DNA of 64,000 bases from Geodermatophilaceae bacterium URHB0062 (GCA_000620185.1 JHVO01000010.1:124001-188000), one strand, 5' to 3'. Shown: positions 32,505 through 40,895, counted from the first letter of the stretch. Numbers and translations are program-made. The notes: generated by a model from the sequence alone, not told the origin.

Positions 32505-34061
32505 TCAGCGCACGTCTTCACCCGCGCGGGCAGGCGCGTTCCCGGCCGCGGCGGCGCGCCGGATCTCGCGGAGCTGCGCGGCCACGTCGCGGGCGTCGCC
32601 CTCGGGGATGTGCGAGGAGTGCCGGTCGGGCCGGGCGATCAGCAGGTACAGCAGCCCGCTCCCGGCGACGATGGCCAGCCCGATGGCGACGATCCAGCGG
32701 TCCAGGAACGTCTCGGTCCCGGGCGCCGGCTTGAGCAGCAGGATGATCGCGAAGATGCCGTAGGCGAGCGCGAGGACGTTGACCACGATGCCGGCCGACC
32801 CCAGGTTCCACAGCCCGGCCGGGCGCCAGCCCTTCAGCCGCTGCCGCAGGGCCGCCAGCACGACCGCCTGGAAGGCGATGTAGATGCCGAGGACGGCGAA
32901 CGCCGTCACCCGCGCCAGGGTGTCCGGCTCGAAGTACACGAACAGGCAGATGAGGATCGGGACGACGCAGACGACGGTCAGCGCGTTGATCGGCACGGCG
33001 TGCCGGGGCGAGACCTGCGACAGCCAGCCGCTGGCGGGCAGCATCCGGTCGCGGGCGAAGGCGTAGAGCAGCCGGCTGCCGGCGGCCTGCAGCGAGAGCA
33101 CGCAGGAGACGAAGGCCGTGACGGCGATGACCAGGAAGACCTTCGACCCGACGGTGCCGAGCGCGCTCTCGAGGATCGTCGGGATGGGATCGATGTCCTC
33201 GCCGGCCATGATCGCCTGCAGCTGGGCGTCGGGTGCGGCCATCACATAGCCGGCGTACGACAGGAGGCCCGACACCCCGCCGACCAGGATGGTGAGGATC
33301 ATCGCGCGCGGGATGCGCCGGGTCGGGTCGGCGACCTCCTCGGCCACGTCACCGCACGCCTCGAAGCCGTAGAAGAGGAACAGCCCCGACAGCGACGCGG
33401 CGAGGAACGTGCCCAGGTAGCCGTCGCCGCCCCCGGCGCCGAGAGTGTCGAAGAAGATCGAGAACGACTGCTCGCGCTGGAACAGCAGCAGGTAGAGCCC
33501 GAGGGCGATGACGCCGATGAGCTCGGCGGCCAGGCCGATCCGGGCGATCCGGGCCAGCGTGCGGGTGCCGCTGTAGTTGAAGGCGAAGGCGATCAGCAGC
33601 AGTCCGGCGGCGATCACGAAGCCGACCCCCGGTGTCGCGTCGACGCCGAAAAGCGCGGCGACGAAGCCGCCACCGAACTCGGCCACCGCGGTGACGGTCA
33701 CGATGATCGCCCAGAGGTAGATCCACGAGACGATCCAGGCCACGCGCCGGTTCCAGAGGCGCCGCGTCCACGGGTAGATGCCGCCCGCGAGCGGGTACTG
33801 CGACACGACCTCGCCGAAGACCAGCGACACGAGTAGCTGGCCCACACCGACGATGACGATCCACCAGATCGAGGGCGGTCCGCCGATGGAGAGGCTGTAG
33901 GCGAACAGCGAGTACACGCCGACGAGCGGTGACAGGTACGTGAAGCCGAGGGCCATGTTGGCCCAGAGGCCCATGCTCCGCTCGAACTCCCCGGTGTAGC
34001 CGAGAGCGGCGAGTTGCGCGTCGTCGTCGGTCGAACCGGCGTGGGTACCGGGTGGGGTCAC
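32505..34061 (-). CDS. APC-family amino acid/amine permease
   Basis: This cytoplasmic-membrane importer has 518 residues with about 12 hydrophobic segments. The first transmembrane region FERSMGLWANMALGFTYLSP has the pattern of the amino acid/choline transporter branch that carries GABA, choline or amines. GFEACGDVAEEV is the conserved loop of that branch. GTG at 34059-34061 has GAGGAG upstream and is preferred over the longer frame. It is preceded by a candidate operator at 34135-34153 shared with the regulator promoter. The substrate is probably GABA, putrescine or a related amine. Confidence 0.85.
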   Translation of the reverse strand: MTPPGTHAGSTDDDAQLAALGYTGEFERSMGLWANMALGFTYLSPLVGVYSLFAYSLSIGGPPSIWWIVIVGVGQLLVSLVFGEVVSQYPLAGGIYPWTRRLWNRRVAWIVSWIYLWAIIVTVTAVAEFGGGFVAALFGVDATPGVGFVIAAGLLLIAFAFNYSGTRTLARIARIGLAAELIGVIALGLYLLLFQREQSFSIFFDTLGAGGGDGYLGTFLAASLSGLFLFYGFEACGDVAEEVADPTRRIPRAMILTILVGGVSGLLSYAGYVMAAPDAQLQAIMAGEDIDPIPTILESALGTVGSKVFLVIAVTAFVSCVLSLQAAGSRLLYAFARDRMLPASGWLSQVSPRHAVPINALTVVCVVPILICLFVYFEPDTLARVTAFAVLGIYIAFQAVVLAALRQRLKGWRPAGLWNLGSAGIVVNVLALAYGIFAIILLLKPAPGTETFLDRWIVAIGLAIVAGSGLLYLLIARPDRHSSHIPEGDARDVAAQLREIRRAAAAGNAPARAGEDVR

Positions 34062-34134
34062 GAGGTCTCCTCGGAGGCGTGTGGCGGGCCGGCTCGGCGG
34101 ACGCCGATGTGCCCCAGGCCACAGGGACCGTGAA

Positions 34135-34153
34135 AACCTATAGATGCATAGTT
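34135..34153. promoter_or_regulatory. Candidate GntR operator upstream of the permease
   Basis: AACCTATAGATGCATAGTT is an AT-rich imperfect palindrome (AACCTAT/ATAGTT) in a GC-rich context, 74 bases before the permease start. Its AAACCTAT end also occurs in the palindrome at 35763-35782 upstream of the regulator gene. Confidence 0.45.
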
Positions 34154-34205
34154 CACGGACACAAGACCGCGAACGTAGCAATCTTGTTACGGTCCGGAAG
34201 CCCCG

Positions 34206-34928
34206 TCAGGGCCGCAGCACGCTCTCCTCCTGCACCAGCTGCACCCGCCACGGCGTGCCCGTCACCTCGGCGGTGGGGCCGGCGGACCTGCCGTCTGGCG
34301 GAACGAGCGCACCCACGAGCCACCGGGGCGCTGTGGAGAGCACGATCCGCTCCTCGTCGTTGAGCACGACGAAGGGAACCGGCAGATGCCCGAGAGCCTC
34401 CAGCAGGGATGCCTCGAAGCGGCGCACGGGGACGTCGGCGCCGGCCACCCCGACGAACCCGCTCTCGGCCACGACCGGCTCGGTCATGGTCAGCACGTAG
34501 CGCCCGGTTCCGTGGACGTCGACGTGCGGCCCGAAGGCGTGCCGACGCCCCGTCCGGCGCGGGACGTCGTACCACTCCGCGGTCGTGTAGTCGTAGTAGC
34601 CGAGGCTCATCGGCCGCAGGTCCGGCTCGAGGGTGTGCAGCTGACCGCCGGCGTCCGGATCGACCTGCCACCACTCCAGGCGCTGCGTCAGATCCAGCTC
34701 GGGACGCGGCGCCACGACCAGCCCCAGACCGACGGCGAGCTGCCCGGGCTCGTGCAGCAGATCCTGCACCCCGTCGGGCAGGACCCAGCTCCCGGCCCGC
34801 AGCCCGTGCCGCTCGACCGAGCTCAGCACCCTCTCCCGCACGCGGGACACGGTGACGAACACCTGCTCCACCAGGTCGGACACCGCCCCGGTGACCCGCG
34901 CGACCTCAGCGGCCCCCCGGTCGGTCAC
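34206..34928 (-). CDS. Cache-domain protein without membrane segments
   Basis: The 240 residues look like a single Cache/PDC-type ligand-binding domain: a helical start (1-40), then SLGYYDYTTAEWYDVPRR, GRYVLTMTEPV and GFVGVAGADV, which are typical beta-strand segments of the fold. There is no signal peptide or membrane helix, so it is probably cytoplasmic, unlike most Cache sensors. GTG at 34926-34928 overlaps the GntR-gene stop as GTGA, which suggests that it senses the pathway ligand together with the regulator. The ligand is unknown. Confidence 0.72.
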   Translation of the reverse strand: MTDRGAAEVARVTGAVSDLVEQVFVTVSRVRERVLSSVERHGLRAGSWVLPDGVQDLLHEPGQLAVGLGLVVAPRPELDLTQRLEWWQVDPDAGGQLHTLEPDLRPMSLGYYDYTTAEWYDVPRRTGRRHAFGPHVDVHGTGRYVLTMTEPVVAESGFVGVAGADVPVRRFEASLLEALGHLPVPFVVLNDEERIVLSTAPRWLVGALVPPDGRSAGPTAEVTGTPWRVQLVQEESVLRP

Positions 34929-35704
34929 GACACCTCCCGCTCGCTACCCGGCGCCGCGGCGCCGCCGAGTCGCTGCAACCGCAGCTCGATCGCCCAGAGC
35001 GTCCGTGTCTCGACGTGCGCCTCGGCGAGGGCCCTCGCCCGTGCGGCATCGCGGTCCTCGATCGCGTCGACGACGGCGCGGTGGCCGGCGACGATGACGT
35101 CGAGCAGCCCCGGCGAGTGCGCCGGCGGCCATGGCAGCTGGCCGAGCTCGAGATGCAGGTCCATCTCCTGCATGGTCAGCCGCACCGACTGGGCGCAGGC
35201 GGCGAGCTCGATGTAGTACCGGCCGTCGATGCGGCGCTGGCCGGTGACGGAGCCGGCGGATGCCAGCCGGTCGACGAGGTCGCGCAGGCGGGCGGTCTCC
35301 GTGCGGGAGGCGCGGGACGCCGCGAGCCGGGCCGCGGCCGCCGCGACCGCAGCGTGGACGTCACCCAGCTCGCGCAGGTCCGTCGTGCCCAGCTCCGCGA
35401 GGCGGGCGTCGGCCAGCTCGGCGAGCACGTCCTCCCGCGAGCAGACAAAGCTCCCGCCGCCACGACCGCGGCGCGTCTGCACCAGACCGAGCTTGCGCAG
35501 CTCCGAGAGCGCCTCGCGCAGGGTCATGGTCGAGACATTGAGCATCGTGGCGAGATCGGTCTCGGTCGGCAGCTGCTCGCCGTCGGCCAGGAGGCCGAGT
35601 GCGATGGCGCTGCCGACACGCCGGACGACGGCCTCGCTGCGCAGGGCGCCGTCGTCGAGCGGGGCGAAGACGGCACGCCGAGCGTCACCGCTGAGCAGCT
35701 GCAC
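34925..35704 (-). CDS. GntR-family transcriptional regulator, FCD type
   Basis: The 259 residues have an N-terminal winged helix (about 22-92, with LPTETDLATMLNVSTMTLRE and a basic wing KLGLVQTRRGRGG) and a C-terminal all-helical FCD/FadR-like domain. The latter has histidines at GHRAVVDAIEDRD and AEAHVETR in metal-ligand positions. It probably represses the divergent Fe-S/FAD oxidase genes and the permease in the absence of an amine- or acid-type inducer. It shares the 130-base divergent promoter region with the Fe-S gene. Confidence 0.88.
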   Translation of the reverse strand: MQLLSGDARRAVFAPLDDGALRSEAVVRRVGSAIALGLLADGEQLPTETDLATMLNVSTMTLREALSELRKLGLVQTRRGRGGGSFVCSREDVLAELADARLAELGTTDLRELGDVHAAVAAAAARLAASRASRTETARLRDLVDRLASAGSVTGQRRIDGRYYIELAACAQSVRLTMQEMDLHLELGQLPWPPAHSPGLLDVIVAGHRAVVDAIEDRDAARARALAEAHVETRTLWAIELRLQRLGGAAAPGSEREVS

Positions 35705-35762
35705 CCTCGCCTCCCCGGATCCGCGGTCGCCTCGCAGTGTCCCATCGACACGGTCCCCACAT

Positions 35763-35782
35763 AACCGTTGATTTCATAGGTT
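35763..35782. promoter_or_regulatory. Candidate GntR operator in the divergent promoter
   Basis: AACCGTTGATTTCATAGGTT is a 20-base palindrome (AACC--TGA/TCA--GGTT) in the AT-rich centre of the region between the GntR and Fe-S genes. ATAGGTTT at its right end matches the operator-like site upstream of the permease. It is a plausible autoregulatory site. Confidence 0.5.
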
Positions 35783-35834
35783 TGCCTCGTTAGCGTGACC
35801 CACGCCCCATCCCTCCTGTGACGAGGAGCACCCA

Positions 35835-37337
35835 GTGACACAGGTCCAGCCCGAACGGGCGCCCGGGCAGAACCCGCCGGTCGACGCCCTCTCGGAGCCG
35901 TTCACCCCCGGGGCGCCGTCCAACGCGCCGGAACTCGCCGACTACCCGGAGACGCTCGCGGGTCCCGTCCCGCCACCCCGCCAGGACCCGAAGACGGCGG
36001 CCTTCGTCGAGCAGTGGCGCAACACGTCGTACAACTGCTTCTCCTCGGGTCACAAGTTCTGCCGCGAGGTCTGCCCGGTCACCCAGGTGGAGCGCAACGA
36101 GTCGTGGACCCCCACGGCCTTCCACGCCAACGTGGTGGCGATGGAGCGCGGCGAGCTCGACATCGAGGACATCGCCGCCGACTACGTCAACTGCACGCAG
36201 TGCGGCGCCTGCGAGCTCCGCTGTCCGAACACACTCTTCACCGGCGACTTCTACAGGTTCCGCACCCGTACCGTCGACGTCGTCAAGGCCGTGCGGTCGC
36301 TGGCCGTGGAGAGCGGCGTGCACCAGCCCGGCTGGCAGAGCTGGAACGAGCGCACCGACCTGCGCACCCACGAGCCGGTGCTCGGGGAGACCCCGGTCAG
36401 CCAGGAGAAGGTCCGCGACTGGGCCGAGGGGCTCGACATCCCGATCGGCGGCGAGACGATCCTCTTCGTCGACTGCGAGGCCGCCTTCTACCGCACGGCG
36501 GTCCCCCGCGCGGTGGCCCAGATGCTGAAGATGGCCCAGTACGAGTTCGGCCTCATGGGCGAGCAGTGGTGCTGCGGCGGCCCGGCGGCCGAGATGGGCT
36601 ACGCCGAGCAGGCACAGCGCTTCGCGCGCCACAACCTGGACAACTGGCGGGCCACCGGCACCAGGCGGGTGCTCGTCCTGGACCCGCACGACTACATCAG
36701 CTTCACCGAGGACTACCCGAAGTACTTCGGCGAGGAGTTCGACATCGAGGTCGTGCTCGTGATCGAGGTGCTGGCCCAGCTGCTGCGCGAGGGCCGGCTC
36801 ACCCCGTCGGTGCCCGTGGACCGGGCGATCACCTACCACGACCCGTGCCGGCTCAACAAGCGCAAGGGCATCTGGAAGGAGCCGCGCGAGCTGCTCCGCG
36901 CCATCCCGGGCCTGCGGTTCGAGGACGTCGACCGGGTGACGCAGTGGTCCTACTGCTCCGGCGGAGGCGGCGGTCTGCCGATCGAGAAGCCGGAGCTGAC
37001 CGCCAAGATCAGCGCGATGCGCCTGGAGCGGGCCGCCGAGCTCGACGTCGACACGCTCGTCAGCGCCTGCCCCTGGTCGGAGCGGCCGCTGTCGGAGGCC
37101 GGCGACGCCGAGGACATCGACGTGGTCGACCTGCACGAGCTGTTCGCCCAGTCCCTCGGCATCTCCGTGGGCGGCTCCCGGGGCGACGTCGGCGACCGCC
37201 GCCTGGCCCAGGAGCGGACCGGCGTGCCCGGCCGGGGCCGCCGGGCCCACGGCAGCAGCCGCGGCGGCTGCGGTGGGGGCGGCTGCGGCGGAGGCTGCGG
37301 GAACGGTTCAGGCGGCTGCGGATGCGGAGGGCACTGA
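35835..37337 (+). CDS. (Fe-S)-binding CCG-domain oxidoreductase subunit with Cys-rich tail
   Basis: This probably takes electrons from the FAD oxidase encoded next, as GlcF does for GlcD. Residues 120-130 form a canonical 4Fe-4S site, CTQCGACELRC. The first site is degenerate (Cys68, Cys76, Cys80 only). Two CCG-type repeats follow: WCCGGPAAEMGY at 245-256, and a variant with YCSGGGGG at 373-380 and ACPWSERPL at 411-419, where usual cysteines are replaced. The last 34 residues are Gly-rich with Cys479, 484, 488, 495, 497 and a terminal His. The GTG has GAGGAG upstream. The substrate is unknown. Confidence 0.82.
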   Translation: MTQVQPERAPGQNPPVDALSEPFTPGAPSNAPELADYPETLAGPVPPPRQDPKTAAFVEQWRNTSYNCFSSGHKFCREVCPVTQVERNESWTPTAFHANVVAMERGELDIEDIAADYVNCTQCGACELRCPNTLFTGDFYRFRTRTVDVVKAVRSLAVESGVHQPGWQSWNERTDLRTHEPVLGETPVSQEKVRDWAEGLDIPIGGETILFVDCEAAFYRTAVPRAVAQMLKMAQYEFGLMGEQWCCGGPAAEMGYAEQAQRFARHNLDNWRATGTRRVLVLDPHDYISFTEDYPKYFGEEFDIEVVLVIEVLAQLLREGRLTPSVPVDRAITYHDPCRLNKRKGIWKEPRELLRAIPGLRFEDVDRVTQWSYCSGGGGGLPIEKPELTAKISAMRLERAAELDVDTLVSACPWSERPLSEAGDAEDIDVVDLHELFAQSLGISVGGSRGDVGDRRLAQERTGVPGRGRRAHGSSRGGCGGGGCGGGCGNGSGGCGCGGH

Positions 37338-37339
37338 GC

Positions 37340-38917
37340 ATGACCATCACCGAGTCCGCCGGCACCGACCCGATCGGCACCGCTCCCTTCACCCGGGAAC
37401 CCCTGGACGACGCCGCGCTCGCCACCCTCGTGGCGGCGCTGCGCCCCGTCCTCTCCGACGACCAGATCCTGCTGGCCAAGACCGACCGCTACAACCGCGC
37501 CCGCGTGCCCGCGCCGTTCCCGGTGCACCGCTGGTCCGAGCGGGTCCCCGACGTCGTCGTCATGCCGACCTCGACCGAGCAGGTGGCCGCGATCGTGAAG
37601 ATCGCCAACGACCTGCGCATCCCCGTCGTCCCCCGCGACGGCGGCACCGGGTTGACCGACGGCGCCGTCCCGATGCGCCGGGGCATCGTGGTCGACGTCA
37701 AGCGGATGAACCAGATCCACGAGCTGGACCTGGTCAACCGAACCGTCACGGTGGGCACCGGCATCAGCATGCTCAAGCTGAACGAGCGGCTGGCCAAGCA
37801 TGGGCTGTTCTATCCCGACGACCCGGCGTCCTACCCCTGCTCCCTGGTCGGTGGACGCATCGGCACCAGCGGCTGGTCGCTCATCGGCTCCCGCTACGGG
37901 CACACCCGCGACCTGGTGCTCAGCTTCGACCACGTGCTGCCGACCGGCGAGGTCCTGCACGTCGGCGACGGCATCGGCCAGAAGATCAGCAAGAGCTCCA
38001 GCGGCTACCAGCTCAAGCACCTGTTCATGGGGCACCAGGGCACGCTGGGCATCGCCACGAAGGCGACGCTCAAGCTGTTCCCGAAGCCCGAGGCCGAGCT
38101 GTCGCCGTTCTGGGCGTTCGACAACTACGACGACGCGCACGCCTGCACCGGGGCGCTGGCGCGGGCCGGGGTCGCCACGTTCGCGGGCGCCGTCCTGTTC
38201 GACGAGCACAAGGTCGCCTACCTGCGCCGGGACGACGAGGCCTACATCCCGCAGCCGACCGACGTCCGCGCACTGGTCTGCTCGGTCATGTACGGCTACG
38301 AGGACGAGGTCCGGGCCGGCGGCAAGCGGCTGTTCCGGATCGCCAAGGAGCACGGCGCCCGCTACCTCGGCGACGAGATCTCCGAGGGTGACTGGGCGGC
38401 GCGGCACGACCGGTACGCCACTCCCCTGCACGGGCGGACCAAGGACGGCCAGGTCATCCCCATGTCCTGGCACTGCGAGGACGCCGCGGTGAACTTCTCC
38501 AACGTCCCCGCGGTCAGCAAGGCCTGGCACGAGATCCTGGCCGACCTGCGCCGCAAGACCGACGTCTTCGACGACTGGGGCATGTTCGCCTACACCTCGG
38601 CCGCGACCGGGGTCGACTACCTCACCGAGATCGACGTCGGCATCTGGGAGCAGCGCCTGGACGACGCGGCCTGGGCGGCGTGGGTGCAGGCGAAACGTGA
38701 CATCGGCGCCGTGGCTCTCGCTCACGGCGGTTCGATGAGCGCCTGTCACGGGTCGTGCCGCGAGGGCGAGGTCGACCTGGTCCCGCAGGAGCTGGGCAGG
38801 GGCTTCGACGTGATGCTCGACGTGAAGCGGGCGCTGGACCCGAACAACGTCATGAACCCCGGCAAGTACCTGCTCGACCGTGCCTACGGGAGGGACACCA
38901 CCGATGAGAACCGATGA
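37340..38917 (+). CDS. FAD-binding oxidase of the GlcD/VAO type
   Basis: This flavoprotein dehydrogenase has 525 residues. An N-terminal PCMH FAD domain (about 40-230, with VVVPRDGGTGLTDGAVP-like elements and RIGTSGWSLIGSRYGHTRDL) is followed by a FAD-oxidase C domain ending in LDPNNVMNPGKYL. Near residue 465 the usual EHG-type active-site motif is replaced by SACHGSC. The ATG follows the Fe-S gene stop by two bases, so the two proteins are likely co-translated partners. A hydroxy-acid or amine-derived substrate fits the context but is inference. Confidence 0.83.
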   Translation: MTITESAGTDPIGTAPFTREPLDDAALATLVAALRPVLSDDQILLAKTDRYNRARVPAPFPVHRWSERVPDVVVMPTSTEQVAAIVKIANDLRIPVVPRDGGTGLTDGAVPMRRGIVVDVKRMNQIHELDLVNRTVTVGTGISMLKLNERLAKHGLFYPDDPASYPCSLVGGRIGTSGWSLIGSRYGHTRDLVLSFDHVLPTGEVLHVGDGIGQKISKSSSGYQLKHLFMGHQGTLGIATKATLKLFPKPEAELSPFWAFDNYDDAHACTGALARAGVATFAGAVLFDEHKVAYLRRDDEAYIPQPTDVRALVCSVMYGYEDEVRAGGKRLFRIAKEHGARYLGDEISEGDWAARHDRYATPLHGRTKDGQVIPMSWHCEDAAVNFSNVPAVSKAWHEILADLRRKTDVFDDWGMFAYTSAATGVDYLTEIDVGIWEQRLDDAAWAAWVQAKRDIGAVALAHGGSMSACHGSCREGEVDLVPQELGRGFDVMLDVKRALDPNNVMNPGKYLLDRAYGRDTTDENR

Positions 38918-39224
38918 CCAGCCCACCGGCCCGGCCGCCACGGCGCCCTACCGGTTCGCCGAGCAGCACACCCCGCCGGAGGCACAGCGGGTCAGCGAGG
39001 TCGCGCAGACGACCTTCGAGCACGTCTACGAGGTCGACCCCCGGCTGATGCAGACCCACGTGCTGCAGCAGGTGTTCCCCAACTGGGACACGCTGCGGAT
39101 CATGCGCAGCCGGCACGACCACCTGGCGTGGATGCACCAGCACTTCGCCGAGAAGATCGTGACCGGGTCGGAGATCCTCGCGGAGGTCGAGCGCGAGAGC
39201 GCACCGGCCCCCGCACCCGAGTAG
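38904..39224 (+). CDS. Uncharacterised 106-residue protein of the redox operon
   Basis: I do not recognise this family. The ATG at 38904 overlaps the oxidase gene by 14 bases and has GGGAGGG eight bases upstream, so translation is well supported. The protein is soluble and helical-looking, with histidines concentrated in SRHDHLAWMHQHF and a proline/alanine tail. Position suggests a small subunit or assembly factor for the Fe-S/FAD enzyme. Confidence 0.7.
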   Translation: MRTDDQPTGPAATAPYRFAEQHTPPEAQRVSEVAQTTFEHVYEVDPRLMQTHVLQQVFPNWDTLRIMRSRHDHLAWMHQHFAEKIVTGSEILAEVERESAPAPAPE

Positions 39225-39238
39225 GTCCGACACGCACT

Positions 39239-39276
39239 GCCCGGCCGGAGCTGCTCAGGGCGCTCCCGGCCGGGGC
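39239..39276 (+). terminator. Hairpin between the small protein gene and the dehydrogenase gene
   Basis: GC-rich arms around CGGCCGG (39239-39251 with 39262-39276) can pair with minor bulges 15 bases after the stop. It could attenuate or end the oxidase transcript. Confidence 0.45.
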
Positions 39277-39354
39277 ACTTCTGCGGATACCGTCTCCGAA
39301 CCCGTGCAGCGCCGCGCAGACTGGCGCAACGGCCCCGTCGAACGATAGGAATCA

Positions 39355-40803
39355 GTGGTGAGCGAGAAGCTGGAACTGAAGAACTTCGTCGGTGGGGAGC
39401 ACACCGACACCACCGACGGACGGCGGATGGACCTCGTCGACCCGAGCACCGGCGAGGTGTTCGCCTCCGCGCCCGTGTCCGGCGCCGAGGACGTCGACCG
39501 TGCCTACCGCGTGGCCGCCGACGCCTTCGAGACGTGGCGGGACACCACGCCGTCGGAGCGGCAGCAGGCGCTGCTGAAGTTCGCCGACGCGGTCGAGGAG
39601 CACGCCGAGGAGCTGGTGGCGCTGGAGAGCCGCAACACCGGCAAGCCCATCGGCCTGACCACCTCGGAGGAGATTCCCCCGATGGTCGACCAGATCCGGT
39701 TCTTCGCCGGCGCGGCCCGCACCCTGGAGGGCAAGGCCGCGGCCGAGTACATGGCGGGCCACACGAGCTGGATCCGCCGCGAGCCGATCGGCGTCGTCGG
39801 CCAGGTCACGCCGTGGAACTACCCGATGATGATGGCGATCTGGAAGATCGCCCCGGCGCTCGCGGCCGGCAACACCGTCGTCCTGAAGCCGTCGGACACC
39901 ACCCCGGTGACGACGCTGCGGCTGGCCGAGCTGGCCGCCGACATCCTGCCGGCGGGCGTGCTCAACGTCGTCTGCGGCGACCGCGACACCGGCCGGGCGC
40001 TGGTCGAGCACCGGACCCCGCAGCTGGTCGCGATCACCGGCTCCGTGCGGGCGGGCATGGAGGTCGCCGGCAGCGCGGCCAAGGACGTCAAGCGCGTGCA
40101 CCTGGAGCTGGGCGGCAAGGCGCCGGTCGTCGTCTTCGACGACGCCGACCTCGAGGCGGCCGCCGAGGCCATCGCGATCGCGGGCTACTTCAACGCCGGC
40201 CAGGACTGCACGGCCGCCTCGCGCGTGCTGGCGGCACCCGGCATCCACGACGACTTCGTCGCGGCCCTCACCGAGCAGGCCAAGAACACGGCCACCACGT
40301 ACGCCAACGGCGCCGGCGACGACGACGCCATGGTGCCGCCGGTCAACAACGCCAACCAGCTCGCCCACGTCACCGGCTTCCTCGACCGCGCCCCCGGGCA
40401 CGTCGAGGTCACCACCGGCGGCCACCGCCAGGGCGACCGCGGCTTCTTCGTCGAGCCCACCGTCGTCGCGGGCCTGCGGCAGGACGACGAGATGGTGCAG
40501 CGCGAGATCTTCGGACCGGTCATCACCGTGCAGCGGTTCACCGACGAGGACGAGGCGGTGCGCTGGGCCAACGGCGTCGACCTCGGCCTGGCCTCGAGCG
40601 TGTGGACGAAGGACTTCGGCCGGGCCATGCGGATGAGCAAGCGGCTGGACTTCGGCTGCGTGTGGATCAACACCCACATCCCGCTGGTGGCCGAGATGCC
40701 GCACGGTGGCTTCAAGCACTCCGGCTACGGCAAGGACCTGTCGATGTACGGCCTGGAGGACTACACGCGCGTCAAGCACGTGATGGCGAACATCGAGAGC
40801 TGA
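39355..40803 (+). CDS. Aldehyde dehydrogenase, gamma-aminobutyraldehyde type
   Basis: This NAD-dependent enzyme probably oxidises 4-aminobutanal to GABA. The 482 residues contain the cofactor/catalytic glutamate in LELGGKAPVVVFDDAD, the nucleophile cysteine in FNAGQDCTAASR near residue 285, and a C-terminus GYGKDLSMYGLEDYTRVKH typical of PatD/Prr enzymes. Two GTG codons in a row (39355 and 39358) are possible starts. AGGA lies just upstream. With gabT and the permease nearby, putrescine or GABA catabolism is the best-supported role. Succinate semialdehyde is a possible alternative substrate. Confidence 0.88.
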   Translation: MVSEKLELKNFVGGEHTDTTDGRRMDLVDPSTGEVFASAPVSGAEDVDRAYRVAADAFETWRDTTPSERQQALLKFADAVEEHAEELVALESRNTGKPIGLTTSEEIPPMVDQIRFFAGAARTLEGKAAAEYMAGHTSWIRREPIGVVGQVTPWNYPMMMAIWKIAPALAAGNTVVLKPSDTTPVTTLRLAELAADILPAGVLNVVCGDRDTGRALVEHRTPQLVAITGSVRAGMEVAGSAAKDVKRVHLELGGKAPVVVFDDADLEAAAEAIAIAGYFNAGQDCTAASRVLAAPGIHDDFVAALTEQAKNTATTYANGAGDDDAMVPPVNNANQLAHVTGFLDRAPGHVEVTTGGHRQGDRGFFVEPTVVAGLRQDDEMVQREIFGPVITVQRFTDEDEAVRWANGVDLGLASSVWTKDFGRAMRMSKRLDFGCVWINTHIPLVAEMPHGGFKHSGYGKDLSMYGLEDYTRVKHVMANIES

Positions 40804-40808
40804 TCCGG

Positions 40809-40854
40809 GTCGTCCGGCGGCACGGGGACAGGGGGCCTCCTGCCGCCGGACGAC
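40809..40854 (+). terminator. Strong terminator after the aldehyde dehydrogenase gene
   Basis: GTCGTCCGGCGGCA at 40809-40822 pairs perfectly with 40841-40854 over 14 bases, five bases after the stop codon. Confidence 0.75.
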
Positions 40855-40895
40855 AGTGGGCGGCGTCGCGGCGCGCCGACCCGGCCCACGCCCGG

